Origin: Candidatus Levyibacteriota bacterium | GTDB lineage: Bacteria > Patescibacteria > Microgenomatia > Levybacterales > UBA12049 | Assembly (NCBI GenBank): GCA_029260965.1 | Contig: JAJDCG010000001.1 | Location: forward strand, 372,001 to 436,000 | DNA: 64,000 nucleotides | Reading direction: 5' to 3' | Shown here: positions 33,002 through 42,975 of the stretch, piece after piece | Layout of the letters: each line of letters opens with the position of its first letter | Numbering within the stretch: the first letter of the stretch is position 1 | Position numbers and translations under genes: made by a program | Notes under the pieces: model-generated | Databases searched by the model: none | Seen by the model: only the letters and a program-made list of their open reading frames with translations | What the model was told of the DNA's origin: nothing

Positions 33002-34670
33002 TATTTTACTAGTCATTATTTTGCTTGCAATTTTTCTCCGGTTTTTTCGACTGGACAGTATCCCAAATGGGCTTTATCAGGATGAGACATCAATAGGTTA
33101 TAGCGCATATTCGATAATTGAGACAGGAAAAGACGAGTATGGAAAAGATTTTCCTGTTTATTTTAAATCATTTGGAGACCAGAAGTTGCCTGTTTATATT
33201 TACTCGACAGTTGCATCTGTTAGGATGTTTGGTTTAACCCCGTTCGCAGTACGAACACCGTCCGCGTTTTTTGGCGTGCTGTCAGTTGTTGCATTTTTTT
33301 TCTTCGTTAAATTTTTTACAAAAAGTGAAAATTTAGCACTCACATCAAGTTTTCTGCTTGCGATAAATCCATGGAGTCTTCATTATAATCGTGCAGCATT
33401 TGAGGTGAGCATAGGACTTTTCTTGTTTATTGTTGGTGGATATCTACTTGGAAGATTTTTCAAAAACAGAACAAAGGGTGCATTTTTGGGAGGGACAATC
33501 TGTTTTGTATTGGCACTTTATTCTTATAATCTGACTCGACTTTTATCTCCGCTTCTTTTTCTTTTTTTTGTTTTTGTGTATAGAAATAAATTAAAAAGCG
33601 TATCAAAAAAAGAAGTAATTATAGCTATCACAGTTGGAGGATTTATGTTGATACCCTTTCTGACAAGCCTGATGGCTCCAGGTGGTGTTTCTTCAGCAGC
33701 AGGAACGCTTATCAATTCGAGCGCAGTAGCTCAGGCACCCATTGCGGAATTGAGGGCATATATGCTTGCTCTCCCTACAGGTTTTGATAAGTTATTTTTT
33801 AATAAATATGTGCTTACTGGATGGCAATACGTCCAGAATATTTTTTCATATTTTTCTGTTGATTTTTTCTTTCTCAAAGGTTCTGGACACGGTAATCATG
33901 GAATGGGCAATATGGGATATTTTTATTTAGTAGAGTTGCCTTTTATTTTAATCGGAATTATTAGTTTTATCCGTAATAAAATTGCAGGGTTTGGCATGCT
34001 AATTGGATGGGGGGTAATTACAATTATGGTAGCCTCGCTTACTAGAGAAGCACCACATGCAACCAGGAGTTATTTTTTAACTGTCCCGTTAATTATTTTT
34101 TCAGGCGCTGGAGTAATTAGTGTATTTGAATATTTAAAAAAAGTTAAGTCGCAGTATTTAAGAAATTTATTAATTTTGATAATTTCTATATCAGCTTTTT
34201 ATAACTTAACTTATTATTTTTTAAATTATTATATACGTTTTCCAGTTGCGTTTGCCGAAGACTGGAGGGCGCAGGACGTAGAATTGGTAAATTATCTAAA
34301 AAAAAATGAAGATAAGTTTGAAAAAATAATTATTGATCCTAGGTCAAAATTTATTTACACTTCTCATCTTTTTTATACGAAATACGATCCTATTATGTTT
34401 CAGGAAACAGTAAAGCGATCACCTGATGATCCAGAGGGTTTTAGCGTTGTTAGATCTTATGGAAATTTTGAATACAGAGATATTGATTGGGAGGAGGATC
34501 TAAATTCACCAAAAACTTTAATAATTTCTTCTCCTGATTTTGCGCCTTATGATCTGGATGCGGATTTTATTGTTTTTCACCCTGAATATCCTGTTGCATT
34601 CGCAAAGGATCAGAAAGTAATACTGAATTTGGTGAATGATAAAGCATATGTCTTATTTGAAACAAAATAA
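32982..34670 (+). CDS. GT39/PMT-like GT-C glycosyltransferase
   Basis: 562 residues. The N-terminal signature RFFRLDSIPNGLYQDETSIG, then a GYSAYSI block and KSFGDQKLPVYIY, then PFAVRTPSAFFG, is shared almost word for word with three more proteins in this locus (47311, 48966, 53850), so they are paralogues. The conserved DE (about residue 34) is the probable catalytic site. About eleven membrane helices are followed by a C-terminal extracytoplasmic domain with HLFYTKYDP. It should transfer sugar from a polyprenyl-phosphate donor to an acceptor outside. The overlap with its neighbour indicates cotranslation. Confidence 0.87.
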   Translation: MKFKTFSILLVIILLAIFLRFFRLDSIPNGLYQDETSIGYSAYSIIETGKDEYGKDFPVYFKSFGDQKLPVYIYSTVASVRMFGLTPFAVRTPSAFFGVLSVVAFFFFVKFFTKSENLALTSSFLLAINPWSLHYNRAAFEVSIGLFLFIVGGYLLGRFFKNRTKGAFLGGTICFVLALYSYNLTRLLSPLLFLFFVFVYRNKLKSVSKKEVIIAITVGGFMLIPFLTSLMAPGGVSSAAGTLINSSAVAQAPIAELRAYMLALPTGFDKLFFNKYVLTGWQYVQNIFSYFSVDFFFLKGSGHGNHGMGNMGYFYLVELPFILIGIISFIRNKIAGFGMLIGWGVITIMVASLTREAPHATRSYFLTVPLIIFSGAGVISVFEYLKKVKSQYLRNLLILIISISAFYNLTYYFLNYYIRFPVAFAEDWRAQDVELVNYLKKNEDKFEKIIIDPRSKFIYTSHLFYTKYDPIMFQETVKRSPDDPEGFSVVRSYGNFEYRDIDWEEDLNSPKTLIISSPDFAPYDLDADFIVFHPEYPVAFAKDQKVILNLVNDKAYVLFETK

Positions 34671-36222
34671 AAACAACATACTAATAATTTTATTTTTGAT
34701 CGTGGTTATGTTACCAGCGGTTTTTCCACTTCTGAGAGAGGGTTTTTTCGTAACAGATGATGCAGAGTGGATGATAATACGTTTTTCTGCATTTCATGAA
34801 GCATTTCGTGATGGTCAATTTCCAGTTCGATTTTTAGGAAGGTTAAATCATGGGTTTGGCTATCCAGCACCCACATTTTTATATCCAGGTTTTATGTATA
34901 TTGCAGAAATTTTTCATCTCCTTGGAGTTGAATTTTTAGAGAGTATAAAAATGGTTATTTTATTTTCTATTGTTTTGTCGGGTATATTTACCTTTTTTTG
35001 GTTGAGAAAGTTTTTTACTTTACTACCATCTTTTATAGGAGCAATTGTTTATGTTTATTCACCCTATCATTTATATGATGTGTATGTCAGAGGTTCTGTA
35101 GGGGAGGTGCTTGCGATTGCAGTCCTTCCTTTTATACTCTGGCAGATCGAGCGAAAAAGCGTTTTCTGGACAGCACTGAGTATTGGGCTTTTGATACTTT
35201 CCCACAATATATTGGCTGCTATGTTCGTACCGCTAATTGTTGCATATATGATTCTTGATTGGTATGTGCTGAAAAAAACACAGACACATTTTTTTATTCA
35301 AACTGTTTTTTTTGGACTCGGAATATCTTCGTTTTTTTGGATACCAGCATTAACTGAATTAAGACATACAGTTTTTCTTGATACAAATATTTCTGATTGG
35401 AGTAGATATTTCGCAGATATAAATTTGATAGGAACCAAAACTTTGGCAGTTCTTCTTTTTGCATTGATCAGTATGGTAAGTAAAAAAATATCGATAAAAA
35501 AGCATCGTCTTAGTGTGTTCTTTTTTATAGTAGGTACCTTGGTAGTTTTTATGTCAAGTGTATTAAGTATGTTTATTTGGAAATTTTTTCCTGTTCAGTT
35601 TATCCAGTTTCCATACCGCTTTTTATCAATAGCGCTTATCAGTACGGCTTTTTTGATGGCAGTAAACATCACTGTTTTAACAGGGGTTAGGAAAAAGTTT
35701 TTTATTGGGTTGGTAGTTGTTATTTTAGCTATCCCATTTTTTGCTCGTATGAGGGCTATTGAGTTTATTGACAAAGGTAACGGGTTTTATGCGACTAACA
35801 ATGCAACAACCACCATACACGATGAATATATGCCTGTTTGGGTAAAGGAAATTCCAATGACTGGTGTGTATAATAAAGTAGAGATTATCAATGGCGATGG
35901 GGGTGTAAAAGACTTGATAGTAACAAATGACATGATCAAATTTACGACAGATATAAAAAGTACTGCTGTTGCACGGGTAAACACAATTTATTGGCCAGGA
36001 TGGAAAGTCAGTATTAATCAGGTGCCTGCTGATTTAGATTATTCAAATAAAAAGGGAGTAATGGACATAAAGGTTCCCAGGGGGCTATCTGTGGTTGAGC
36101 TGACTTTCGATGAGACCCTGATGAGAATGTTTGCAAATACAGTATCTATGACTAGTATGATATTTTTGATACTTATTGCCTTGATAAACAAGAAAAATAA
36201 ATTTTTATTATGGAATTCGTAA
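34636..36222 (+). CDS. PTPS-related/YfhO-like polytopic membrane protein
   Basis: 528 residues, about eleven membrane helices. The first outer loop has FPVRFLGRLNHGFGYPAPTFLYPG and later YSPYHLYDVYVRGSVGEVLA, typical of the membrane proteins annotated as 6-pyruvoyl-tetrahydropterin synthase-related domain proteins; no PTPS activity is implied. The C-terminal outer domain has IYWPGWKVSINQ, a motif shared with the proteins at 36210 and 44046. It is probably a GT-C transferase acting on lipid-linked sugar. Start at 34636 or 34648; both overlap the previous gene. It overlaps the next gene by 13 nt. Confidence 0.8.
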   Translation: MIKHMSYLKQNKNNILIILFLIVVMLPAVFPLLREGFFVTDDAEWMIIRFSAFHEAFRDGQFPVRFLGRLNHGFGYPAPTFLYPGFMYIAEIFHLLGVEFLESIKMVILFSIVLSGIFTFFWLRKFFTLLPSFIGAIVYVYSPYHLYDVYVRGSVGEVLAIAVLPFILWQIERKSVFWTALSIGLLILSHNILAAMFVPLIVAYMILDWYVLKKTQTHFFIQTVFFGLGISSFFWIPALTELRHTVFLDTNISDWSRYFADINLIGTKTLAVLLFALISMVSKKISIKKHRLSVFFFIVGTLVVFMSSVLSMFIWKFFPVQFIQFPYRFLSIALISTAFLMAVNITVLTGVRKKFFIGLVVVILAIPFFARMRAIEFIDKGNGFYATNNATTTIHDEYMPVWVKEIPMTGVYNKVEIINGDGGVKDLIVTNDMIKFTTDIKSTAVARVNTIYWPGWKVSINQVPADLDYSNKKGVMDIKVPRGLSVVELTFDETLMRMFANTVSMTSMIFLILIALINKKNKFLLWNS

Positions 36223-37952
36223 AAAAGAATATTTTTATAATACTACTTTTGATTTTGTCTTATTGGTCTTTGAAGCCACTATTTCACTCTAATTTTTTTC
36301 CAATACATGACGACATACAGGTTGCAAGAGTTTTTGAAATGCACAAGGCACTAGATGACGGCATGTTTCCTGTGAGATGGAGTCAGGGTCTTGGTTATAA
36401 TTTTGGATATCCGATATTTAATTTTTATGCACCCCTAGCTTATTATCTTGGGGCATTAGTAATGATATTGGGATTAGACGCTTTGTCTGCAACAAAAGTC
36501 ATGATGGGGGTGGGAATATTGCTTGCTTTGGTTGGGATGTACTTGTTTGCTAAAGAGATTTGGGGTAGAAGGGGTGCTTTTATTTCAGCACTTTTATATT
36601 TATATGCACCATATCATGCAGTGGATATTTATGTTAGAGGAGATGTTGCAGAGTTTTTTGCGTATGGTTTTATCCCGTTTGTTTTCCTTGGGATTTATAA
36701 AATTTATAAAACAACAAAGGAGTATGTTGATGTTAAAAACAAAAATAAAATTTCTGCTCTTAAAAAGAAAATATGGAATTGGGTAATTCTTGCCTCTTTG
36801 TCGTTTGCAGCTGTTATACTTTCTCACAACCTAAGTGCGATGATGGTGACACCATTTTTACTTATATTTTCCTTTTGTTTGTATATTAGCTTGCGAAGAA
36901 AAGAAAAATTGTACAATCCTTATTTTATTTTTTTGAGTTTGATAGTGGGTATTCTAATTGCAGGATTTTATTGGGTACCAGTATTTCCGATGATGCAGTA
37001 CACAGATGTATTGTCAGTGGTAGGTGGAGGATCATATTACGGAGATCATTTTGTATGTATTGGTCAATTGTGGGATAGCCCTTGGGGATTTGGTGGTTCT
37101 GCGCCTGGATGTATTGATGGTATTTCACTAAAGATAGGAAAACCTCATTTGCTTCTTGGATTGACATCTCTCATTATGCTAAGTTTTTTTAGAAAAAAGC
37201 TAAAATATAACAAAAAAGTAGTATGGTTTTTTACTTTTTCATTTGTTTTTTCAATTTTTTTGACAATTGAACAATCAAAATTTATTTGGGACATTTTATC
37301 TCCAATGGCATTTTTTCAATTTCCTTGGAGATTTTTACTTGTTGCTACTTTTTTTATCTCATTCTTGGGTGGGGGACTTTTTTATGTTTTGGATATGATT
37401 ATTTCAAATAATAAAAGACTTAATCCTTTTTATACACTTTTCCTATTAACAATAGCATGTGCGATCTTGTTTTATAATGCAAAGCTTTTTAATCCACAAA
37501 TTTTTAATACCAAGACAGTCGAGGATTATACATCTTTTGACGAGGTATCATGGCGAGTGTCAAAGCTATCTGATGAATATATGCCACCAGATTTTTTTAG
37601 ACCCTTGGGCATTCGGGTCGTGCCCAAAAACAAAATAATGAACACCATGCAAGTTAAAATTTTGGAGCAAATAGAAAAAACAAACCATCTCTTTGCAGTC
37701 GTTGAGGCATCGTCTGAATCAAAACTGACTGTAAATCTTGCCTATTTTCCTGGGTGGCATGTCTATATCGACGGTAGACAAGAGTGGTTTAGTTACTTCA
37801 ACCAGGGTTTAATCATAAATATTCCAGAGGGTAGGCATGATCTAGACATTGTTTACCAGCAAACACCCGTACAGATAATGGGAAACATACTTACTATCAC
37901 TGGATCACTAATACTTCTTATTGGTATAATTAAACTCAAGAAAGATAAATAA
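36210..37952 (+). CDS. PTPS-related/YfhO-like polytopic membrane protein
   Basis: 580 residues, a paralogue of the preceding protein. It shares FPVRWSQGLGYNFGYPIFNFYAPL, YAPYHAVDIYVRGDVAEFFA and the outer-domain motif YFPGWHVYIDGRQEW near residue 510. About twelve membrane helices; a Cys pair lies in an outer loop (HFVCIGQLWD and PGCIDG, about residues 280-305) and may form a disulphide. The likely role is the same as for its neighbour: transfer of a sugar from a lipid donor on the outer face. It overlaps the next gene by 1 nt (TAATG). Confidence 0.8.
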   Translation: MEFVKKNIFIILLLILSYWSLKPLFHSNFFPIHDDIQVARVFEMHKALDDGMFPVRWSQGLGYNFGYPIFNFYAPLAYYLGALVMILGLDALSATKVMMGVGILLALVGMYLFAKEIWGRRGAFISALLYLYAPYHAVDIYVRGDVAEFFAYGFIPFVFLGIYKIYKTTKEYVDVKNKNKISALKKKIWNWVILASLSFAAVILSHNLSAMMVTPFLLIFSFCLYISLRRKEKLYNPYFIFLSLIVGILIAGFYWVPVFPMMQYTDVLSVVGGGSYYGDHFVCIGQLWDSPWGFGGSAPGCIDGISLKIGKPHLLLGLTSLIMLSFFRKKLKYNKKVVWFFTFSFVFSIFLTIEQSKFIWDILSPMAFFQFPWRFLLVATFFISFLGGGLFYVLDMIISNNKRLNPFYTLFLLTIACAILFYNAKLFNPQIFNTKTVEDYTSFDEVSWRVSKLSDEYMPPDFFRPLGIRVVPKNKIMNTMQVKILEQIEKTNHLFAVVEASSESKLTVNLAYFPGWHVYIDGRQEWFSYFNQGLIINIPEGRHDLDIVYQQTPVQIMGNILTITGSLILLIGIIKLKKDK

Positions 37953-38671
37953 TGGAAAATAAGCTATCAGAATTATCAATATTTTTTCCTTTTTGGGATG
38001 AGGAACAAAATGTCAGGGGAGTAGTTACGCAAGCAATTCCTATTGCTGAAAGTGTGGCGAAAAAATGGGAAATTATCATGATTGACGATGGATCAGCTGA
38101 TAAAACTTTGGAAGTAATGAAGGATATGGCAGAAAAAGATAAAAGACTTAAAATAGTTCATCACAAAATAAATAGAGGTTATGGTGCAGCTCTAAGATCA
38201 GGTTTCGAAAATTCGCAATATAAATATATAGTCTTTACAGATGGAGATGGGCAGTTTGATTTTTCAGAAGTAGATAAGTTTGCAGAAAAAATAAAATCAG
38301 CTGACATAGTTGTAGGTTTTCGAAAAAAGAGGCGTGACCAAAAGATATTAAAAAGGCTTCTCTTGATGAATCTTTTGAAAGTATGGGATTTTATACTTTT
38401 TAGATTTTATTTCAAAGACATTGATTGCGGATTTAAGATGTTTAGAAAAGAAGCTATTGAAAAATTGAATCCGCTTAGATCAGAGGGTGCGATGATAACA
38501 TCAGAAATATTTGCGAAAGCAAAAAGAAAAAAATTAAAACTGGACGAGGTCGGTATTACCCATTATCCACGAACTGTTGGTCATCAAAGTGGTGCAAATA
38601 TCCCCGTAGTTGTACGTGCAGTTCTTGAGAGTTTCATTCTCTGGTACGATTTACATTATGGAAGGACCTGA
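37952..38671 (+). CDS. DPM-like polyprenyl-phosphate glycosyltransferase (GT2)
   Basis: 239 residues, soluble. LSIFFPFWDEEQNV, IDDGSADKT (about 44), GYGAALRSGF, and TDGDGQFDF (about 92) form the DPM1-type GT-A site, and FKDIDCGFKMF (about 147-157) is the family-typical acceptor-side motif. It should charge polyprenyl phosphate with a hexose in the cytoplasm. It sits between the PTPS-related pair and a flippase. Its end overlaps the flippase start by 14 nt. Confidence 0.88.
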   Translation: MENKLSELSIFFPFWDEEQNVRGVVTQAIPIAESVAKKWEIIMIDDGSADKTLEVMKDMAEKDKRLKIVHHKINRGYGAALRSGFENSQYKYIVFTDGDGQFDFSEVDKFAEKIKSADIVVGFRKKRRDQKILKRLLLMNLLKVWDFILFRFYFKDIDCGFKMFRKEAIEKLNPLRSEGAMITSEIFAKAKRKKLKLDEVGITHYPRTVGHQSGANIPVVVRAVLESFILWYDLHYGRT

Positions 38672-40115
38672 CCTACTTCATATAGGGAGGCAATCATTGC
38701 GTGGGGTTCTGGCGCTTTCGTCAAGGACATTTTTTCTGCAGCTTATTTCTTTTGGTACTTTTTTTGTTATCTCTACTTTTCTATCCCCGGTTGAAATAGG
38801 TATATACACTGCTGTAGTTGCAGTTCAACGTGTCATTAATTTTTTTACGGATTTTGGTCTCGGTGCTGCTCTTATCCAGAAAAAAGAAGCCTTAACTGAT
38901 GAGGACTTAAAGACAAGCTTTACTATGCAGGCTGCTATAACCTTTTTGATATTTTTGCTGGTGTTTTTTAGCAGTAATCAGTTGGCTAGTTTTTTAAATC
39001 TTAATTCAGATGGCGAAATGCTTCTTTTAGCACTTGTTTTTACTATTTTCATCTCATCGTTTAAGACAATACCATCGATCCTGCTTGAGAGAAAGATTCA
39101 ATTTCATAAATTAGTAATCCCTCAGATCGTAGAGAGCTTAGTATTTAATTTAATACTTGTGGTTCTTGTTATAAAGGGGATGGGCGTTAATAGTTACACA
39201 TACGCATTTTTGATCTCTAGCATAGTCGGTCTCCCTTTTTATTATCTAGTCTCTCCATGGAAAATTGGCATTGGTGTTGATAGAAAATCTTTATCTCACC
39301 TGAAGTTTGGTATCGCGTATCAGGGTAAAAATGTCATAGCAACAATAAAAGATGATCTATTGACTGTTATATTAGTTAGATTTCTTCCATATGCAGAAAT
39401 AGGGTTTATCGGTTTTGCACAAAGAATAGCCTTTTTTGTTTATCGATATGTTGTTGATAGTGTAACCAAGGTTACTTTTTCATCGTATGCGCGCATACAG
39501 CATGATACAGCCCTGCTTAGGAAGGCTGTAGAAAAGTCTCTTTTCTTTGTCAGTGGTGTAATGTTTCCACTTTTGATGGGAATTATTCTGGTTGTTCCAT
39601 ATTTTATTGACTATTTCTCCAAATGGAACAACAAATGGGAACCAGCGATTATTAGTATTGTATTTTTTAGTCTAAATGCAGCAGTGTCTTCTCTTTCAGG
39701 AATTCTGATTAATGCACTTGATGCTACAGGACATGTTAAAAAAACTCTTCAGCTTATGATTATTTGGACTATTATTACTTGGACTTTGACGCCTTTATTA
39801 ATATTCAAATTGGGCTATAATGGAGTTGCGGCCGCGTCATTCGTGACCTCACTTACTGTTTTTTACACAATATATCTTGTTAAAAAGATTGTTGAGTTTA
39901 GTTTGATAAAAAGCACTTATAAAGCTGTATTAGCAACCATGGTTATGGGAGCTGTAATAACCATTTTGGGAACTTTTTTCATAACAGATATGGTAAAACT
40001 TTTTATAACTATTGCTGTGGGAGGTCTAATCTATCTAGGTGTTTTTTATGTCCTTGCAAGGCAGGAAATTCGTGAGGGCTTAATACTAGCTTTTAAAAAA
40101 AATGACAAAGAATAA
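38658..40115 (+). CDS. Wzx/MATE-type polysaccharide flippase
   Basis: 485 residues from MEGPDLLHIG; an earlier in-frame ATG would lie deeper inside the previous gene. About fourteen membrane helices in the pattern of polysaccharide transporters: SRTFFLQLISFGTFFVISTFLSP, then DFGLGAALIQKKEALTDEDL (about 63-82), and a central KSLSHLKFGIAYQGKNV segment. It would move lipid-linked oligosaccharide to the outer face. A second flippase lies at 58584, so the locus may build two glycans or use the two on different substrates. Confidence 0.9.
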   Translation: MEGPDLLHIGRQSLRGVLALSSRTFFLQLISFGTFFVISTFLSPVEIGIYTAVVAVQRVINFFTDFGLGAALIQKKEALTDEDLKTSFTMQAAITFLIFLLVFFSSNQLASFLNLNSDGEMLLLALVFTIFISSFKTIPSILLERKIQFHKLVIPQIVESLVFNLILVVLVIKGMGVNSYTYAFLISSIVGLPFYYLVSPWKIGIGVDRKSLSHLKFGIAYQGKNVIATIKDDLLTVILVRFLPYAEIGFIGFAQRIAFFVYRYVVDSVTKVTFSSYARIQHDTALLRKAVEKSLFFVSGVMFPLLMGIILVVPYFIDYFSKWNNKWEPAIISIVFFSLNAAVSSLSGILINALDATGHVKKTLQLMIIWTIITWTLTPLLIFKLGYNGVAAASFVTSLTVFYTIYLVKKIVEFSLIKSTYKAVLATMVMGAVITILGTFFITDMVKLFITIAVGGLIYLGVFYVLARQEIREGLILAFKKNDKE

Positions 40116-41007
40116 AAAAATATCAGTTGCAATTTGTGCCTTTAATGAGGAAGAAAATATTGAAAGATGTCTGAAGTCTCTAAAATGGGTAGATGAAATA
40201 GTGGTGGTTGATCCGGGATCTACTGATAAGACCTCTTCTGTAGCAGGTAAATATACTGATAAAATTTTTACTCATAAGAATCCTGGATTTGTTGAGCCAC
40301 TGCGTAATTTTTCAATACAAAAAACAACAGGAGAATTTGTGTTGGTCATTGATGCAGATGAGGAAATATCTAGTACTTTGGCGAAGAAGCTAAGGGAGAT
40401 TGCGGAGAATAATAGTGCTGATATAGTAAAGATTCCGAGAAAGAATTTTATTTTTGGTAAATGGATGCAGGCTTCTATGTGGTGGCCAGATTATCATGTG
40501 CGTTTTTTCAAAAAAGGAAAAGTTGTTTGGGGAGATGGAATACATAGCGTTCCAAAAGTTGAGGGACGGGAGGTAAGGCTTGATTTAAAAGAGGAGAATG
40601 CAATTATTCACCACAATTACGACAATCTATCAGAATTCGTTAAAAGAAATAGTTATTATAGTAAAATCCAGGCAAAAGAACTTTTTGATAGTGGTTATCG
40701 ATTTGTATGGACAGATCTGGTTAGAAGGCCACTGGGCGAGTTCCTTGGTAGATTTTTTGCCAATAAAGGCTATAAGGACGGGCTGCATGGACTAGCATTG
40801 AGCATGCTTCAGGCTTTTATGTTTCTTCTTCAATATATTTATATTTGGGAACTACAAGAATATAAAGATCAGGAGATCTCTTTGAAAGTACTAAAAAAAG
40901 AGGCAAAATCCGCAGGCAAGGAGCTAAAATACTGGTTTGATTTTTCAAATTTTTCTCGTAATCCTACTGCCCGTTTTTTTCAAAAAATAAAAAACAAAAT
41001 ATCATGA
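40102..41007 (+). CDS. GT2 glycosyltransferase, WaaE/KdtX-like
   Basis: 301 residues. ISVAICAFNEEENIERCLKS, VVDPGSTDKT, and the metal site VIDADEE (about 92) are the GT-A core; the WWPDYHVRFFKKGKVVWG segment (about 128-145) is typical of the WaaE/KdtX beta-glucosyltransferase-like group. Aromatic segments near 230-250 may touch the membrane. It overlaps the flippase by 14 nt and the next GT2 by 4 nt. The sugar cannot be told from sequence. Confidence 0.87.
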   Translation: MTKNKKISVAICAFNEEENIERCLKSLKWVDEIVVVDPGSTDKTSSVAGKYTDKIFTHKNPGFVEPLRNFSIQKTTGEFVLVIDADEEISSTLAKKLREIAENNSADIVKIPRKNFIFGKWMQASMWWPDYHVRFFKKGKVVWGDGIHSVPKVEGREVRLDLKEENAIIHHNYDNLSEFVKRNSYYSKIQAKELFDSGYRFVWTDLVRRPLGEFLGRFFANKGYKDGLHGLALSMLQAFMFLLQYIYIWELQEYKDQEISLKVLKKEAKSAGKELKYWFDFSNFSRNPTARFFQKIKNKIS

Positions 41008-41909
41008 CGAAGATCACCGCTGTTACGGTTAACTATAATACAAAAAAACAAACCATTGAGTTTTTAAATTCGATTAAAAAAATAAATACTCCAAATATTG
41101 AACTAAAAAAAATAGTAGTTGATAATGGTTCAGTTGATATTTTCCCATCTTCTCAGAAGGGGGATGCGATCCTTTTACGTTCTGAAGATAATCTTGGATT
41201 TACAGGAGGATATAATTTAGGAATAAAAAAAGCGTTAGAAGATTGTGCTGATTACGTGCTGGTAATTAATAACGATACTGCAGTTGATAGAAATTTTTTG
41301 GTAAATCTTTTGAAAGGTTTTGATAAAGAAAAAGATACAGGATTGGTTGTCCCGAAAATTTACTTTGCAGAGGGGCATGAGTTTCATAAAAGCAGGTATA
41401 AAAAGTCTGATTCTGGAAAAGTACTATGGTATGCAGGGGGACATGTCGATTGGGATAATATAAAAGCCATTCATCGCGGATTGGATGAGGTGGACAGGGG
41501 GCAGTTTGATCGGATGCAAAAAATTACTTTTGCAACAGGTTGCGCTGTTCTTGTAAAAAAGGAGGTTTTCGAAAAAATCGGTTTTTTTGATGATGATTAT
41601 TTTCTTTACTATGAAGATTTAGATTTTTCTTTCAGGGCGAAAAGAGCAGGATTTGAGATAGTTTATGCACCAGGTGCAATAGTCTATCATTTTAATGCAT
41701 CATCTACTGGAGGATCGGGGTCAGGCCTGCATGATTATTTCTTGACTCGTAATCAAATGCTTTTAGGCATAAAATATGCACCTCTGAGATCAAAACTCGC
41801 GCTTGTGAGACAAGGTTTGAAGCTGTTACTTAACGGCAGAAAATATCAGAAAAAAGGAATAAAAGATTATTATTTAAAGAAATTTGGAAAAGGGAGTTAT
41901 TTTGAATAA
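41004..41909 (+). CDS. GT2 glycosyltransferase, rhamnosyltransferase-like
   Basis: 301 residues. It has the WbbL/rhamnosyltransferase pattern: VNYNTKKQTIEFLNS, VVDNGSVD, ENLGFTGGYNLGIK-like DNLGFTGGYN (about 62-71), VINNDTAVD (about 90), and the ED catalytic region DYFLYYEDLDFSFRAKRAG (about 197-215). Such enzymes add L-rhamnose or other sugars in the cytoplasm to the growing lipid-linked chain. It overlaps its neighbours by 4 and 1 nt. Confidence 0.88.
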   Translation: MTKITAVTVNYNTKKQTIEFLNSIKKINTPNIELKKIVVDNGSVDIFPSSQKGDAILLRSEDNLGFTGGYNLGIKKALEDCADYVLVINNDTAVDRNFLVNLLKGFDKEKDTGLVVPKIYFAEGHEFHKSRYKKSDSGKVLWYAGGHVDWDNIKAIHRGLDEVDRGQFDRMQKITFATGCAVLVKKEVFEKIGFFDDDYFLYYEDLDFSFRAKRAGFEIVYAPGAIVYHFNASSTGGSGSGLHDYFLTRNQMLLGIKYAPLRSKLALVRQGLKLLLNGRKYQKKGIKDYYLKKFGKGSYFE

Positions 41910-42670
41910 TGAATAAGTTGTCGGTTGTTATTATCGCAAAAAATGCAGAGACTGTGATCGCGGACAGTATCGAATCTGTGCGTGGTTTTGCATCAGAGGT
42001 CATAGTTATAGATGATGGTTCGACTGATCATACAGTTGAGATCGCCAGGTTGTTGGAGGCAAAAATTTATGAACATAGAGAAAAAAGTTTTGCTGAAAAG
42101 CGTAATTTTGGTCTAAAAAAAGCCAAATATAAATGGATATTTTATATAGACGCAGATGAGAGAACCACACCTGATTTGGTAGAAAGTATCAAGAAGCAGG
42201 TATTGGGCACAAATAAGATTGAGTTCGCTGCATTTGCTGTAAAAAGGAAAAATTTTTATCTGGGAAAGCACGAATGGCCTCAGATTGAAACACACACCAG
42301 AGTGTTTGATAGAAAATTTTTGAAGAAATGGCAGGGCGATCTGCATGAAACTCCTGTAGTTGATGGAGCAATAGGACTGCTTGATGGGCTTCTTGTGCAT
42401 TATACTCATCAGAGCTTGGAGGCAATGATAGAGAAAACAGTGGAGTGGTCGGAGGTAGAGGCAAAGCTTAGATTCAAGTCTGGGCATCCCCGAATGAGTA
42501 GTTGGCGTTTTTTACGAGTGATGATGACTGCTTTTTATGACTCATATTTTCGTCAAGCTGGATACAAAGCAGGAACTGCAGGTTTGATAGAAAGTATTTA
42601 TCAGTCATATAGCATGTTTATTACGTATGCGAGGCTTTGGGAGATGCAAGAAAAAAAATTTTCTAAATAA
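41909..42670 (+). CDS. GT2 glycosyltransferase, WaaE/KdtX-like
   Basis: 253 residues, related to the enzyme at 40102. LSVVIIAKNAETVIADSI, IDDGSTDHT and YIDADERTT (about 80) form the GT-A site, followed by FYLGKHEWPQIETHTRVFDRKF. It begins at the last base of the previous stop codon. It is the last plus-strand gene before the DUF5652-like gene on the other strand, so a transcription unit probably ends here. Confidence 0.87.
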   Translation: MNKLSVVIIAKNAETVIADSIESVRGFASEVIVIDDGSTDHTVEIARLLEAKIYEHREKSFAEKRNFGLKKAKYKWIFYIDADERTTPDLVESIKKQVLGTNKIEFAAFAVKRKNFYLGKHEWPQIETHTRVFDRKFLKKWQGDLHETPVVDGAIGLLDGLLVHYTHQSLEAMIEKTVEWSEVEAKLRFKSGHPRMSSWRFLRVMMTAFYDSYFRQAGYKAGTAGLIESIYQSYSMFITYARLWEMQEKKFSK

Positions 42671-42919
42671 TTATTTTTTGATAAAGGTGGTCTGGAACCA
42701 ATGCTTTATTTCTTTTATAGTCATTTTTTTCTTGGCAAACCTGAAAAGATATATGATGTCCAGAAGTCCCAGTGTATTTAAAAGGAGAAGAGCAATAAAC
42801 CAATTTCGCTGAGAAAATTTTGCAGAGCGCCACATCGAGAGACCTTTCCAGATTAGGGTCCACACGAAAAATAAATAAACAATCAATGTTTCTGATTGAG
42901 AAAATCCTTCAAAATTCAT
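42671..42919 (-). CDS. DUF5652-like small membrane protein
   Basis: 82 residues with two membrane helices separated by a charged turn. ETLIVYLFFVWTLIWKGLSM, then AKFSQRNWFIALLLLNTLG and LLDIIYLF, fit the DUF5652 pattern (WKG...W...WFI...NTLGILEI.Y) common in Patescibacteria. Function unknown. It is the only minus-strand gene in the 34-kb glycan locus and has its own extended -10 box. It ends 1 nt from the end of the convergent GT2 gene. Confidence 0.75.
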   Translation of the reverse strand: MNFEGFSQSETLIVYLFFVWTLIWKGLSMWRSAKFSQRNWFIALLLLNTLGLLDIIYLFRFAKKKMTIKEIKHWFQTTFIKK

Positions 42920-42931
42920 AATTCTTCAATA

Positions 42932-42940
42932 ACTATAGCA
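42932..42940 (-). promoter_or_regulatory. Extended -10 of the DUF5652-like gene
   Basis: TGCTATAGT on the minus strand, 12 nt before the ATG at 42919. Confidence 0.5.
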
Positions 42941-42975
42941 TTTATGATGATAGACATGCAAGAAGCTCCAAAAAT

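Noticed and set aside
42113..42487. 124-codon minus-strand ORF inside the GT2 at 41909
   Set aside because: The plus strand codes for a clear glycosyltransferase with all motifs; the antisense product has no recognisable feature.
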